Below are positions 49,577-57,682 of a DNA stretch of 64,000 nucleotides, in pieces. The notes beneath the pieces are model-generated. The model made no database searches and was not told where the DNA came from. It was given only the letters and a program-made list of their open reading frames with translations. The position numbers and the translations under genes are program-made. The stretch's first letter is position 1; each line of letters begins with the position of its first letter. Source of the stretch: RUG563 sp045589355 (GTDB lineage: Bacteria > Bacillota > Clostridia > Christensenellales > Aristaeellaceae); contig JAZNOW010000011.1 in NCBI GenBank assembly GCA_045589355.1, positions 62,001 through 126,000 of the forward strand. The letters are read 5' to 3'.

Positions 49577-51013
49577 TCAATCTGCCGCTTCCTCTCTACG
49601 GATGCCGGTTTTATCCTTCAGCCACCGGCCGGAAAGCAGGAACCAGGCAGCAATGCACACGCCGCAAAGGGTAGCCGCCGGGCCGGCAAGGCCCACGCCG
49701 GGCAGGCCCCATTTGAGCACAGAGCCGAAAATGATGGCCACGGGGATGCGCAGGAACAGGGAAGAGATGGTGCCGGAAATGAGGGTAAAGAAGGTATGGC
49801 CGGCACCCATGATGAGCCCGTTGATGCAGAAAAGAATGGGAATAAAGAGATATTCGATGGAGAACGTGCGGATATAGGAAACGCCGTCCCGGATAGTATC
49901 TGCATTGGAATCGAAAAAGCCGATGATGGTTTCGGGGAACAGCTGCACTGCAACCAGGATGACTATGCTGATGGAAAGAGCAATGGCAATGCCCACGTTC
50001 AGGCACTTGCGGGCGCGGTCATGCCGGCCGGCGCCGATGTTTTGTGCGGCATAGGCACTGACGGAGTTACTCATGGCAACGGCAGGCAAAATGGCGAAGG
50101 AATTGAACTTGCCCACGATGCCCACGGCAGCAGAGGCCACCACGCCGCCGATGGTATTGACCACGGCACTCATGACAAGGAAGGAAATGTTGACGATGAT
50201 GCTCTGGACGGAAGAGGGGATGCCCAGTTTGATCATCAGCTTCATTTTTTCTTTTACAATGCGGAAAGAACGGAGCCTGAAATCAAACACAAAGCGGGAA
50301 CGGGCAAGATACATAGCTGCGATCAGGAAACTGACAGCCTGGGCAATGACAGTGGCCCAGGCAGCGCCGGCGGCACCCATGCCAAGGCCTTTGACAAACC
50401 AAAGGTCCAGCACCACATTGATCGCGCAGGCAATGGCCACAAAATACAAAGGACGCACGGAATCGCCCATGCCGCGCTGGATGGAACTGATGGCATTGTA
50501 GCCGAAGATGAAAATCGTGCCCATCAGGCAGATGATCAGGTACTGCTGGGCGTGGGCGAAGGATTCGGCAGGGGTGTTGAGCAGACGGAGCAGGGGAGCG
50601 GACAAAAGCGACATAACCACCGTCAGCACAATGGCGGCAATGCCCAGCATGGAGAACATGGTACCCACGGTTTCGGAGGCATCCTTGGGCTTCTTTGCGC
50701 CGATGTACTGGCCCACCAGCACCGTGCCGGAAACGGTAAGGCCGCTGACGGCCATGGCCACCATGTGCGTGATCTGGCTGCCGATGTTGACACCGGACAA
50801 AATGGCTGTGCGTGCAGCGGCATCGGCGGCGGAATAATTGCCCACCACCCACATGTCCACAGCGCCGTAGAGAGCCTGCAGGATGTTGGAAAGCAGGAAA
50901 GGTGCGGCGAAGGTGAGCATGCCTTTGCCGATGGGGCCGGTGGTAAAATCCTGATTGCGGTTGGAAGAAAGCGACCGGTTTTTCTTCAGTGCTTTTGAAG
51001 CAAACATGATCAT
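49577..51013 (-). CDS. MATE-family efflux transporter 1
   Basis: A 478-residue membrane protein with about 12 helices from the MATE family, sodium- or proton-driven exporters of drugs and toxic organic molecules. FTTGPIGKGMLTFAAPFLLSNILQALYGAVDMWVVGNY is the first conserved region, followed by YLIICLMGTIFIFGYNAISSIQRGMGDSVRPLY. The second half repeats the pattern (SSVQSIIVNISFLVMSAVVN). The ATG at 51013 has AAAGGA six bases upstream; 51007 is a second possibility. The second MATE gene at 57683 is only distantly similar. Substrate unknown. Confidence 0.9.
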   Translation of the reverse strand: MIMFASKALKKNRSLSSNRNQDFTTGPIGKGMLTFAAPFLLSNILQALYGAVDMWVVGNYSAADAAARTAILSGVNIGSQITHMVAMAVSGLTVSGTVLVGQYIGAKKPKDASETVGTMFSMLGIAAIVLTVVMSLLSAPLLRLLNTPAESFAHAQQYLIICLMGTIFIFGYNAISSIQRGMGDSVRPLYFVAIACAINVVLDLWFVKGLGMGAAGAAWATVIAQAVSFLIAAMYLARSRFVFDFRLRSFRIVKEKMKLMIKLGIPSSVQSIIVNISFLVMSAVVNTIGGVVASAAVGIVGKFNSFAILPAVAMSNSVSAYAAQNIGAGRHDRARKCLNVGIAIALSISIVILVAVQLFPETIIGFFDSNADTIRDGVSYIRTFSIEYLFIPILFCINGLIMGAGHTFFTLISGTISSLFLRIPVAIIFGSVLKWGLPGVGLAGPAATLCGVCIAAWFLLSGRWLKDKTGIRREEAAD

Positions 51014-51134
51014 GTGCGTTCCTTTCTTTTTAGCATAACAGATTAACAATACATGAAAACGGAAGAAAGGGCAATAGAAAAAACGAAAAAAAGAAGAAAT
51101 AACAGGATTTGAGGAGAAAAGACGAAAAAATTCG

Positions 51135-51152
51135 AAAATTTGATCAAATTTT
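51135..51152. promoter_or_regulatory. Perfect 18-bp palindrome upstream of the hydrogenase operon
   Basis: AAAATTTGATCAAATTTT is a perfect palindrome. If the weak -10 box TATCAT at 51189-51194 is used, the site is centred near -57. No good -35 box precedes that -10, so an activator bound here would make sense. The core TTTGATCAAA recalls half-sites of the Fnr/Crp family without the usual four-base spacer. Confidence 0.55.
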
Positions 51153-51214
51153 TTGAAAAATGTTCGTGCATTTATTCGAAAAGTATGTTATCATATACGT
51201 TGGTAAACCAAGTA

Positions 51215-51228
51215 TGCCCGAAAGGGCA
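51215..51228 (+). promoter_or_regulatory. GNRA tetraloop hairpin in the hydrogenase operon leader
   Basis: TGCCC-GAAA-GGGCA is a perfect five-pair hairpin with a GNRA loop, ten bases before AAAGGAGG. It lies in the predicted 5' leader after a second small repeat (TTGG/CCAA at 51200-51210). It could stabilise the message. Confidence 0.5.
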
Positions 51229-51257
51229 ATGAGAATAAAAGGAGGGTTTATACCGTC

Positions 51258-51734
51258 ATGCCGGACATGAAAGAAAAGTATGATCAGCTTCAGCAGGTAA
51301 TCGAAGAGCTGAAGGATCAGCCCGGTGCACTGATGCCCGTGCTGCAGAAGGCGCAGGGTATCTTCGGCTGCGTTCCCATGGATGTTCAGAAAATCATTGC
51401 TGAAGGCCTGGGCGTCACGCTGAGCGAAGTTTACGGCGTTGCCACCTTCTACGCCCAGTTCACCCTGGAGCCCGCCGGTAAGTACATCATCAGCGTTTGC
51501 ATGGGTACTGCCTGCTACGTAAAGGGCAGCCAGAAGGTGCTGGATAAGCTGAGCGAAGAACTGAATGTGCCCGTTGGCAAGACCTCTGCCGATGGCCTGT
51601 TCACCCTGAATGCCACCCGTTGCCTGGGTGCCTGCGGCCTGGCCCCTGTTATGACCGTGAACGAAGAAGTTTACGGCCGTCTCACGCCCGACGATATCCC
51701 CGGCATCATTGCCAAGTACCGGGAACTGGGCTAA
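51258..51734 (+). CDS. NuoE/HndA-like [2Fe-2S] subunit of bifurcating hydrogenase
   Basis: A thioredoxin-like [2Fe-2S] protein of 158 residues, the counterpart of complex I NuoE and of HndA/HydC. A helical N-terminus ends in VTLSEVYGVATFYAQFTLEP; the cluster ligands are in CMGTACYVKGS and RCLGACGLAPV, giving four Cys. It passes electrons within an NAD-linked [FeFe] hydrogenase. It is first of five genes with tight spacing and follows AAAGGAGG. Its codon use (Lys AAG, Gly GGC, Ala GCC/GCT) matches rpsB-tsf, which points to high expression. Confidence 0.95.
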   Translation: MPDMKEKYDQLQQVIEELKDQPGALMPVLQKAQGIFGCVPMDVQKIIAEGLGVTLSEVYGVATFYAQFTLEPAGKYIISVCMGTACYVKGSQKVLDKLSEELNVPVGKTSADGLFTLNATRCLGACGLAPVMTVNEEVYGRLTPDDIPGIIAKYRELG

Positions 51735-51737
51735 GCC

Positions 51738-52292
51738 ATGCGTGATCTTTCTCTCCACATACTCGATCTGGCACAGAACAGCATCCGGGCAAATGCTACG
51801 CTGGTGCAGCTGAAGATCATCTGCAATGAAAACGGAATTCTTTCCATTATTATTGAAGATGACGGATGCGGCATGGACGAAGCGCTGCTCAAGCGGGTGA
51901 TGAGCCCCTTTGCCACCACCAGAACCACCAGAAAAGTGGGGCTGGGCATTCCCATGATGGCGGAAAACTGCCGTCTGGCCGGCGGCGATCTGAAAATCGA
52001 AAGTGTGGTGGGGAAGGGTACGGTGCTTTGCGCCACCCTGGACACCGCTTCCATCGATTGTCTGCCTCTTGGCGATATTGCAGGAACGGTGGTGACCTTG
52101 GTATCCGCAAATCCCGAAAAGCCTGACTTTCTTTTGCAGTGCAAAACGGTAAAAGGCGAAATGGTGTTTGACACCCGTCAGGTGCGGGAAGTGCTGGAAG
52201 GGGTTCCCCTGAACGAACCCGAAATTGTTGCCTGGATGGATGCATCCATTCGAGAAGAAATTGAACCGATATTTGGAGGTGTCGTTTTATGA
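51738..52292 (+). CDS. Histidine-kinase-like ATPase (HATPase_c) within hydrogenase operon
   Basis: A 184-residue protein with a GHKL/HATPase_c fold. The N box is LDLAQNSIRANA, G1 is EDDGCGMDE and G2 is VGLGIPMM. The upstream dimerisation/phosphorylation domain with its His is missing, so it is not a complete sensor kinase. It starts three bases after the hndA-like stop and its end overlaps the next start in ATGA. A similar stand-alone ATPase gene occurs in hydrogenase operons of other Clostridia, but its role there is not established. Confidence 0.85.
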   Translation: MRDLSLHILDLAQNSIRANATLVQLKIICNENGILSIIIEDDGCGMDEALLKRVMSPFATTRTTRKVGLGIPMMAENCRLAGGDLKIESVVGKGTVLCATLDTASIDCLPLGDIAGTVVTLVSANPEKPDFLLQCKTVKGEMVFDTRQVREVLEGVPLNEPEIVAWMDASIREEIEPIFGGVVL

Positions 52293-52663
52293 AGTCTTTG
52301 GCTGAACTGCAGGCCATTCGCGAAAAGACCCTGAACCGCATCAACCTGCGCAAGGAAGACGAAAATGAAACCGTGCGCATCGTTGTGGGCATGGCTACCT
52401 GCGGCATTGCTGCCGGCGCCCGTCCCGTGATGCTTTCCTTCATGGAAGAAACTGAAAAGCGCGGCCTTGGCAATGTGACCGTTTCCCAGACCGGCTGCAT
52501 CGGCATGTGCCGGCTGGAGCCCATGGTGGATGTTTATCTGCCCGGACAGGAAAAGGTGACCTATGTGCACGTCAAGCCCGAAATGGTGAGCCGCATTGTG
52601 GCCGAACATATCGTCAACGGCCGTCCTGTGGAAGAATACACCATCGGTGCTGCTGAAAAATAA
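52289..52663 (+). CDS. HndB-like ferredoxin-domain protein
   Basis: A 124-residue thioredoxin-like ferredoxin protein similar to HndB of the NADP-reducing hydrogenase. Cysteines are visible in MATCGIAAGARPV and TGCIGMCRLEP, three in all in this region; a fourth ligand is not obvious. It likely carries a [2Fe-2S] cluster or docks one. It overlaps the previous stop by four bases, so the ATPase and this protein are translated together. The hndC-like gene starts 29 bases later. Confidence 0.88.
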   Translation: MKSLAELQAIREKTLNRINLRKEDENETVRIVVGMATCGIAAGARPVMLSFMEETEKRGLGNVTVSQTGCIGMCRLEPMVDVYLPGQEKVTYVHVKPEMVSRIVAEHIVNGRPVEEYTIGAAEK

Positions 52664-52692
52664 TTAAGCGACCGCTATAGGAGGAATTGCTC

Positions 52693-54489
52693 ATGGAAAT
52701 CTATCGCGCTCATGTGCTTTGCTGCGGCGGTACCGGCTGTACGTCTTCCGGCTCTGCGCAGCTGATTGACCGCTTCGAACAGAAGATCGCCGAAGCTGGC
52801 CTGGAAAAGGAAGTTAAGGTCATCCGCACCGGTTGCTTCGGTCTGTGCGAAGCCGGCCCCGTGGTTATCGTGTATCCCGAAGGCACTTTCTATTCCCGTG
52901 TCCGTGTGGAAGACGTGGATGAAATCGTGTCCGAACATCTGCTCAAGGGCCGCAAGGTGCAGCACCTGGTGTACACCGATCATGCTTCCCACGAACAGAA
53001 TGCCAACAAGAGCCTCAATGATATCAACTTCTACAAGCATCAGAAGCGTGTTGCCCTGCGCAACTGCGGTGTGATCGACCCCGAAAACATCGACGAATAC
53101 ATCGCTTTTGACGGCTACATGGCCCTGGAAAAGGCCCTGACCCGGATGACCCGCGAAGAAGTCATCGACGAAATCCTCAAGTCCGGCCTGCGCGGCCGTG
53201 GCGGCGGCGGTTTCCCCACGGGCCTGAAGTGGAAGTTCACCTACAATTCTCAGGCTGATCAGAAGTACGTGGCCTGCAACGCTGACGAAGGCGACCCCGG
53301 CGCTTTCATGGACCGCTCCATCCTGGAAGGCGATCCCCATGCCGTGATCGAAGCTATGGCCATCGCCGGTTATGCCATCGGTGCTTCCGAAGGCTATGTG
53401 TACGTCCGCGCCGAATATCCCATCGCTGTGAAGCGTCTGGAAATTGCCATCAACCAGGCTCATGAATACGGCCTGCTTGGCAAGAACATTTTCGGCACCG
53501 ATTTCTCCTTCGACCTGAAGATCCGTCTGGGCGCCGGCGCTTTCGTGTGCGGCGAAGAAACGGCCCTGATGCGCTCCATCGAAGGTATGCGCGGCGAACC
53601 CACCCCCCGTCCTCCTTTCCCCGCTGTGAAGGGCCTGTTCGCCAAGCCCACCATGCTCAACAACGTGGAAACCTATGCCAACGTGCCCCAGATCATCCTC
53701 AACGGCGCTGACTGGTTCTGCGAAATGGGCACCGAAAAGAGCAAGGGCACCAAGGTGTTCGCTCTGGGCGGCAAGATCAACAACACCGGTCTTGTGGAAG
53801 TGCCCATGGGTACTCCTCTTCGCACCATCATTTACGATATCGGCGGCGGCATCCCCAACGGCAAGGCCTTCAAGGCCGTGCAGACCGGCGGCCCCTCCGG
53901 CGGCTGTCTGCCCGCTGAACTGCTGGACACCCCCGTTGACTATGACAACCTGATCGCTGCCGGCTCCATGATGGGCTCCGGTGGTATGATCGTTATGGAC
54001 GAAGACAACTGCATGGTTGACATCGCTCGTTTCTTCCTGGACTTCACCGTGGACGAAAGCTGCGGTAAGTGCGCTCCCTGCCGCATCGGTACCCGCCGTA
54101 TGCTGGAAATCCTGGAACGCATTGTGGAAGGCAAGGGTGAAGAAGGCGATATCGAAAAGCTGGAAAACCTGGCCAACACCATCAAGGCTACCGCTCTGTG
54201 CGGCCTGGGCCAGACGGCTCCCAACCCCGTGCTGTCCACCCTGAAGTTCTTCCGTCACGAATACGAAGCCCACATCAAGGAAAAGAAGTGCCCCGCACAT
54301 CACTGCCAGAAGCTGCTGCAGTATGTGATCACCGACAAGTGCCGCGGCTGCACCCTGTGCTCCAAGATCTGCCCCGCCGGCGCGATCACCGGCAGCGTGA
54401 AGGAAATGCACCACATCGATACGGCCAAGTGCCTCAAGTGCGGTGCCTGCATCGAAAAGTGCCGCTTTGGCGCCATCGTGAAGATCTGA
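52693..54489 (+). CDS. NuoF/HndC-like NAD(P)H-binding flavoprotein subunit
   Basis: The flavoprotein of 598 residues where NAD(H) reacts with FMN. A [2Fe-2S] thioredoxin-like domain (LCCGGTGCTSSGS and TGCFGLCEAGP) comes first. The NuoF core has GLRGRGGGGFPTGLKW, CNADEGDPGAFMDRS and GAGAFVCGEETALM. A [4Fe-4S] site is in ESCGKCAPCRIGTRR. Two further [4Fe-4S] clusters lie at the end in CRGCTLCSKICPAGAI and CLKCGACIEKCRFGAI. The ATG at 52693 is placed nine bases after AGGAGG; a TTG at 52687 is too close. Confidence 0.96.
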   Translation: MEIYRAHVLCCGGTGCTSSGSAQLIDRFEQKIAEAGLEKEVKVIRTGCFGLCEAGPVVIVYPEGTFYSRVRVEDVDEIVSEHLLKGRKVQHLVYTDHASHEQNANKSLNDINFYKHQKRVALRNCGVIDPENIDEYIAFDGYMALEKALTRMTREEVIDEILKSGLRGRGGGGFPTGLKWKFTYNSQADQKYVACNADEGDPGAFMDRSILEGDPHAVIEAMAIAGYAIGASEGYVYVRAEYPIAVKRLEIAINQAHEYGLLGKNIFGTDFSFDLKIRLGAGAFVCGEETALMRSIEGMRGEPTPRPPFPAVKGLFAKPTMLNNVETYANVPQIILNGADWFCEMGTEKSKGTKVFALGGKINNTGLVEVPMGTPLRTIIYDIGGGIPNGKAFKAVQTGGPSGGCLPAELLDTPVDYDNLIAAGSMMGSGGMIVMDEDNCMVDIARFFLDFTVDESCGKCAPCRIGTRRMLEILERIVEGKGEEGDIEKLENLANTIKATALCGLGQTAPNPVLSTLKFFRHEYEAHIKEKKCPAHHCQKLLQYVITDKCRGCTLCSKICPAGAITGSVKEMHHIDTAKCLKCGACIEKCRFGAIVKI

Positions 54490-54511
54490 TACGTGCAAGG
54501 AGGAAAATGAA

Positions 54512-56260
54512 ATGGAAAACTTCATTACCCTTACGATTGACGGCGTAAAGGTTGAGGTGCCCGCCGGCACGACCGTTCTGGAGGCTGCCAAAAAGGCTGG
54601 TATCAACATCCCCACGCTGTGCTATTTGAAGGACGTTAACGCCATCGGCGCCTGCCGTATGTGCGTGGTCAATGCCGGCGGCCGCGGCCTGCAGGCTGCC
54701 TGCGTTCTGCCCGCTACCGACGGCATGAACGTGAAGACCAACACCCCCGAAATCCGCGCCTACCGCAAGACTCTGCTTGAACTGGTTCTTTCCAACCACG
54801 ACAAGAAGTGCCTGACCTGCCCCCGCTCCACCAACTGCGAACTGCAGCAGCTGTGCCGCGACCTGGGCGTGGAAAACGGCGATGCCTTTGCCGGCACTCA
54901 GAACCAGTATGAAATCGACGATGCTTCTCCCTCCATCGTGCGTGACAACAACAAGTGCATCCTGTGCCGTCGTTGCGTTGCCACCTGCGACAAGATTCAG
55001 AACGTGGGCGTGATCGGCGCTGTGAACCGCGGCTTCGTCACCTCCATCGAATCTCCCTGGAACATGAAGCTAAACGACATGGCCTGCATCAACTGCGGCC
55101 AGTGCATCACCGCTTGCCCTGTTGGCGCTCTGTACGAAAAGGACAGCACCAAGAAGGTGTGGGACCTGATCAACGATACCACCAAGCATGTGGTTGTGCA
55201 GCCCGCTCCCGCCGTGCGCGCCGCTCTGGGCGAAGAATTCGGCTATCCCATGGGCACTTCCGTCACCGGCAAGATGGTGGCTGCTCTGCGTCGCATGGGC
55301 TTTGACAAGGTGTTTGACACCGATTTCGCTGCTGACCTGACCATCATGGAAGAAGGCACCGAACTGGTGAAGCGCGTTACCGAAGGCGGCGTGCTGCCCA
55401 TGATCACCAGCTGCTCTCCCGGCTGGATCAAGTTCTGCGAAACCTACTATCCCGAATTCATTCCCAACCTGTCCAGCTGCAAGAGCCCCCACGAAATGCT
55501 GGGTGCCGTGACCAAGAGCTACTACGCCGAAAAGGCTGGCATTGATGCCAAGGATATCAAGGTTGTGTCCGTGATGCCCTGCACCGCCAAGAAGTTCGAA
55601 GCTGGCCGTGAAGAACTGGCTGCTACCGGTTATCCGGACGTGGACGAAGTGATCACCACCCGTGAGCTGGCTCACATGATCAAGGAAGCCGGTATCGACT
55701 TCAACATGCTGCCCGACGAAGATTTCGACGATCTGCTGGGTGAATCCACCGGCGCCGGCGTCATCTTTGGCGCCACCGGCGGTGTTATGGAAGCCGCTCT
55801 GCGTACCGCTTACAACCTGATCACCGGCGATGAACTGGACAACGTTGATTTCGACGCCGTCCGCGGCACCGAAGGCATCAAGGAAGCCACCGTGAAGGTG
55901 GGCGACCTGGATGTGAGCGTGGCCGTGGTGCATGGCACCGGCAACGCCAGCAAGCTGCTTGATATGATCAAGGCCGGCGAAAAGAAGTACACCTTCATCG
56001 AAGTCATGGGCTGCCCCGGCGGCTGCGTGACCGGCGGCGGTCAGCCCATCGTGTCTGCCCAGACCAAGCTGACCTGCGATCCCAAGGTGGAACGTGCCAA
56101 GGCTCTCTATGGCGAAGATGCCGGTAAGGCAAAGCGCAAGAGCCACGAAAACGAACAGGTGAAGAAGCTGTATGCTGAATACCTAGGCGCTCCCAACAGC
56201 CACAAGGCTCATGACCTGCTGCACACCCACTATGTAAAGCGGGAAAAGTACAGCAAGTAA
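54512..56260 (+). CDS. hydA: [FeFe] hydrogenase catalytic subunit (HndD/HydA type)
   Basis: An M3-type [FeFe] hydrogenase of 582 residues, which makes or uses H2. A plant-type [2Fe-2S] domain has Cys 37, 48, 51 and 64. The His-Cys [4Fe-4S] motif is in HDKKCLTCPRSTNCELQQLC, and two [4Fe-4S] clusters are in CILCRRCVATCDK and CINCGQCITACPVGA. H-cluster motifs are TSCSPGWIKFCE, MPCTAKKFEA and MGCPGGCVTGGGQP. With the flavoprotein and NuoE-like subunits it should form an electron-bifurcating enzyme that uses NADH and reduced ferredoxin together. Codon bias is strong. Confidence 0.98.
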   Translation: MENFITLTIDGVKVEVPAGTTVLEAAKKAGINIPTLCYLKDVNAIGACRMCVVNAGGRGLQAACVLPATDGMNVKTNTPEIRAYRKTLLELVLSNHDKKCLTCPRSTNCELQQLCRDLGVENGDAFAGTQNQYEIDDASPSIVRDNNKCILCRRCVATCDKIQNVGVIGAVNRGFVTSIESPWNMKLNDMACINCGQCITACPVGALYEKDSTKKVWDLINDTTKHVVVQPAPAVRAALGEEFGYPMGTSVTGKMVAALRRMGFDKVFDTDFAADLTIMEEGTELVKRVTEGGVLPMITSCSPGWIKFCETYYPEFIPNLSSCKSPHEMLGAVTKSYYAEKAGIDAKDIKVVSVMPCTAKKFEAGREELAATGYPDVDEVITTRELAHMIKEAGIDFNMLPDEDFDDLLGESTGAGVIFGATGGVMEAALRTAYNLITGDELDNVDFDAVRGTEGIKEATVKVGDLDVSVAVVHGTGNASKLLDMIKAGEKKYTFIEVMGCPGGCVTGGGQPIVSAQTKLTCDPKVERAKALYGEDAGKAKRKSHENEQVKKLYAEYLGAPNSHKAHDLLHTHYVKREKYSK

Positions 56261-56270
56261 TGCAATAAAC

Positions 56271-56303
56271 AAAAAGGATGCCGAGAAATCGGCATCCTTT
56301 TTT
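56271..56303 (+). terminator. Intrinsic terminator of the hydrogenase operon
   Basis: GGATGCCGA / TCGGCATCC form a nine-pair stem with a GAAA loop followed by six T; an A run precedes it. It ends the five-gene operon. Confidence 0.95.
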
Positions 56304-56409
56304 GCATGGAAAAGTGAAGTTAAATAATCGTTAAATATGAGGAAAATCAACGTTTAATCAAAAGACCGAAAGTTCTGCAAAATACTGATAAAATAAGGAT
56401 AAACGGCAC

Positions 56410-56438
56410 TTGATTTATCGGATTAAACAACGTATAAT
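56410..56438 (+). promoter_or_regulatory. Promoter of the cellobiose 2-epimerase gene, with flanking repeat
   Basis: TTGATT (56410-56415) and TATAAT (56433-56438) are 17 bases apart. GATTAAAC (56421-56428) lies between the boxes and its inverse CGTTTAATC lies at 56351-56359, with GTTAAAT-like copies further up. A regulator could bind these sites. Confidence 0.75.
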
Positions 56439-56463
56439 AATTGCGAAGAAGGGAGTTGGAAAT

Positions 56464-57621
56464 ATGTTTGCAAAACAGATGGCCGAACATTTACAAGGTA
56501 AGATTTTGCCTTTTTGGATGAACCTGATCGACAAGGAACAGGGCGGTTTTTATGGTCTTGTGAAAGAAGATCTGACGCTGAAAAAGGACGCCATGAAGGG
56601 CTGCATCCTCAACAGCCGCATTTTGTGGACGTTTTCCACTGCTGCCCGCATCTGCAAAGACGAAGCTTATTTGCCTTATGCCAAGCAGGCCTATGAATTT
56701 ATGGATGCTTTCTGGGATAAGGAACGGGGCGGCGTATACTGGTCCGTCACATACGACGGCAAGCCCATTGACACCACCAAGCATACCTATTGCCAGGCAT
56801 TTGCTGTGTACGGCCTTGCTGCGTATTACCGTGCATGCGGCGATCAGGAAGCGCTGAAAAAGGCATTTGCGCTGTTTGATATCATCGAAACCAAGTGTAA
56901 AGATGCAGGCGGCTATGGCGAAGCGTTCCGCTTTGACTTTGGCCCTGAAAGCAACGAAAAGCTGTCGGAAAACGGCGTAATGGCGGGCCGTACCATGAAC
57001 ACCCTTCTGCATGTGCTGGAAGCTTATGCGGAACTGTATCGGGCCAGCGGAGACGAACGGGTGAAGAAGGCAGCGCAGGAAGCGCTGGACTGTTTCCTGA
57101 ACGTGATGTATAACCGCGCCCTTCGCCGGCTGGATGTATTCTATGATGTAGATTTCAACTGCATCATTGACCTGCAAAGCTACGGCCACGACGTGGAAGC
57201 CAGCTGGCTGATGTGGGATGCCGTGGAAGCTGTGATTCCGGAAAATGAACAGGCGCCTTATAGGGCCATGTGCCTGGACCTGCTGGACAGCGTACTGGAA
57301 CGCGCTATGACAGAACGCGGTTTCCACAACGAATGCGAAAAAGGCGTTGTGGACGAAAAGCGGGTATGGTGGGTACAGGCGGAAGCAGTGCTGGGCTTTG
57401 AAAATGCCTGGAAGCTGACCGGCGATGCAAAATATAAGGAAAATGTAGAAAAAGTGTGGCAGTTCATTCAGGACGTAACCATCGACAAGCGGGAAGGCGG
57501 CGAATGGTTCGCCTACACCACGGTGGATGGGAAGCCCCTTGGCAAGCCCATGGTGGACGAATGGAAATGCCCCTATCACAACGGGCGCATGTGCCTGCGT
57601 GTGATGGAAAGAAACGTGTAA
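56464..57621 (+). CDS. Cellobiose 2-epimerase (N-acylglucosamine 2-epimerase family)
   Basis: An (alpha/alpha)6-barrel epimerase of 385 residues. It closely resembles ruminococcal cellobiose 2-epimerase, which converts cellobiose or mannobiose to the 2-epimer for beta-mannan breakdown. Shared parts are GCILNSRILWTFS, TKHTYCQAFAVYGLAAYYRA, LSENGVMAGRTMNTLLHVLEAYAELYRA, SYGHDVEASWL, RVWWVQAEAV, IDKREGGEWF and WKCPYHNGRMC; the conserved His residues act in catalysis. The ATG at 56464 follows AGGGAG; an upstream start lacks a ribosome binding site. It has a well-formed promoter and is followed by a MATE gene. Confidence 0.88.
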   Translation: MFAKQMAEHLQGKILPFWMNLIDKEQGGFYGLVKEDLTLKKDAMKGCILNSRILWTFSTAARICKDEAYLPYAKQAYEFMDAFWDKERGGVYWSVTYDGKPIDTTKHTYCQAFAVYGLAAYYRACGDQEALKKAFALFDIIETKCKDAGGYGEAFRFDFGPESNEKLSENGVMAGRTMNTLLHVLEAYAELYRASGDERVKKAAQEALDCFLNVMYNRALRRLDVFYDVDFNCIIDLQSYGHDVEASWLMWDAVEAVIPENEQAPYRAMCLDLLDSVLERAMTERGFHNECEKGVVDEKRVWWVQAEAVLGFENAWKLTGDAKYKENVEKVWQFIQDVTIDKREGGEWFAYTTVDGKPLGKPMVDEWKCPYHNGRMCLRVMERNV

Positions 57622-57629
57622 CAAAAGAA

Positions 57630-57656
57630 GGGAAAAGCGGTCATGCCGCCTTTCCC
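57630..57656 (+). terminator. Hairpin after the epimerase gene, weak terminator
   Basis: GGGAAAAGCGG and CCGCCTTTCCC pair over 11 positions with one mismatch around a short loop. The tail (TCTTGCTTTG) is only moderately T-rich, so some transcripts may read on into the MATE gene. Confidence 0.6.
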
Positions 57657-57682
57657 TCTTGCTTTGTAAACGGAGAAGAAAA

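Noticed and set aside
56410..56463. Earlier start for the epimerase
   Set aside because: It lies inside the promoter and lacks a ribosome binding site.
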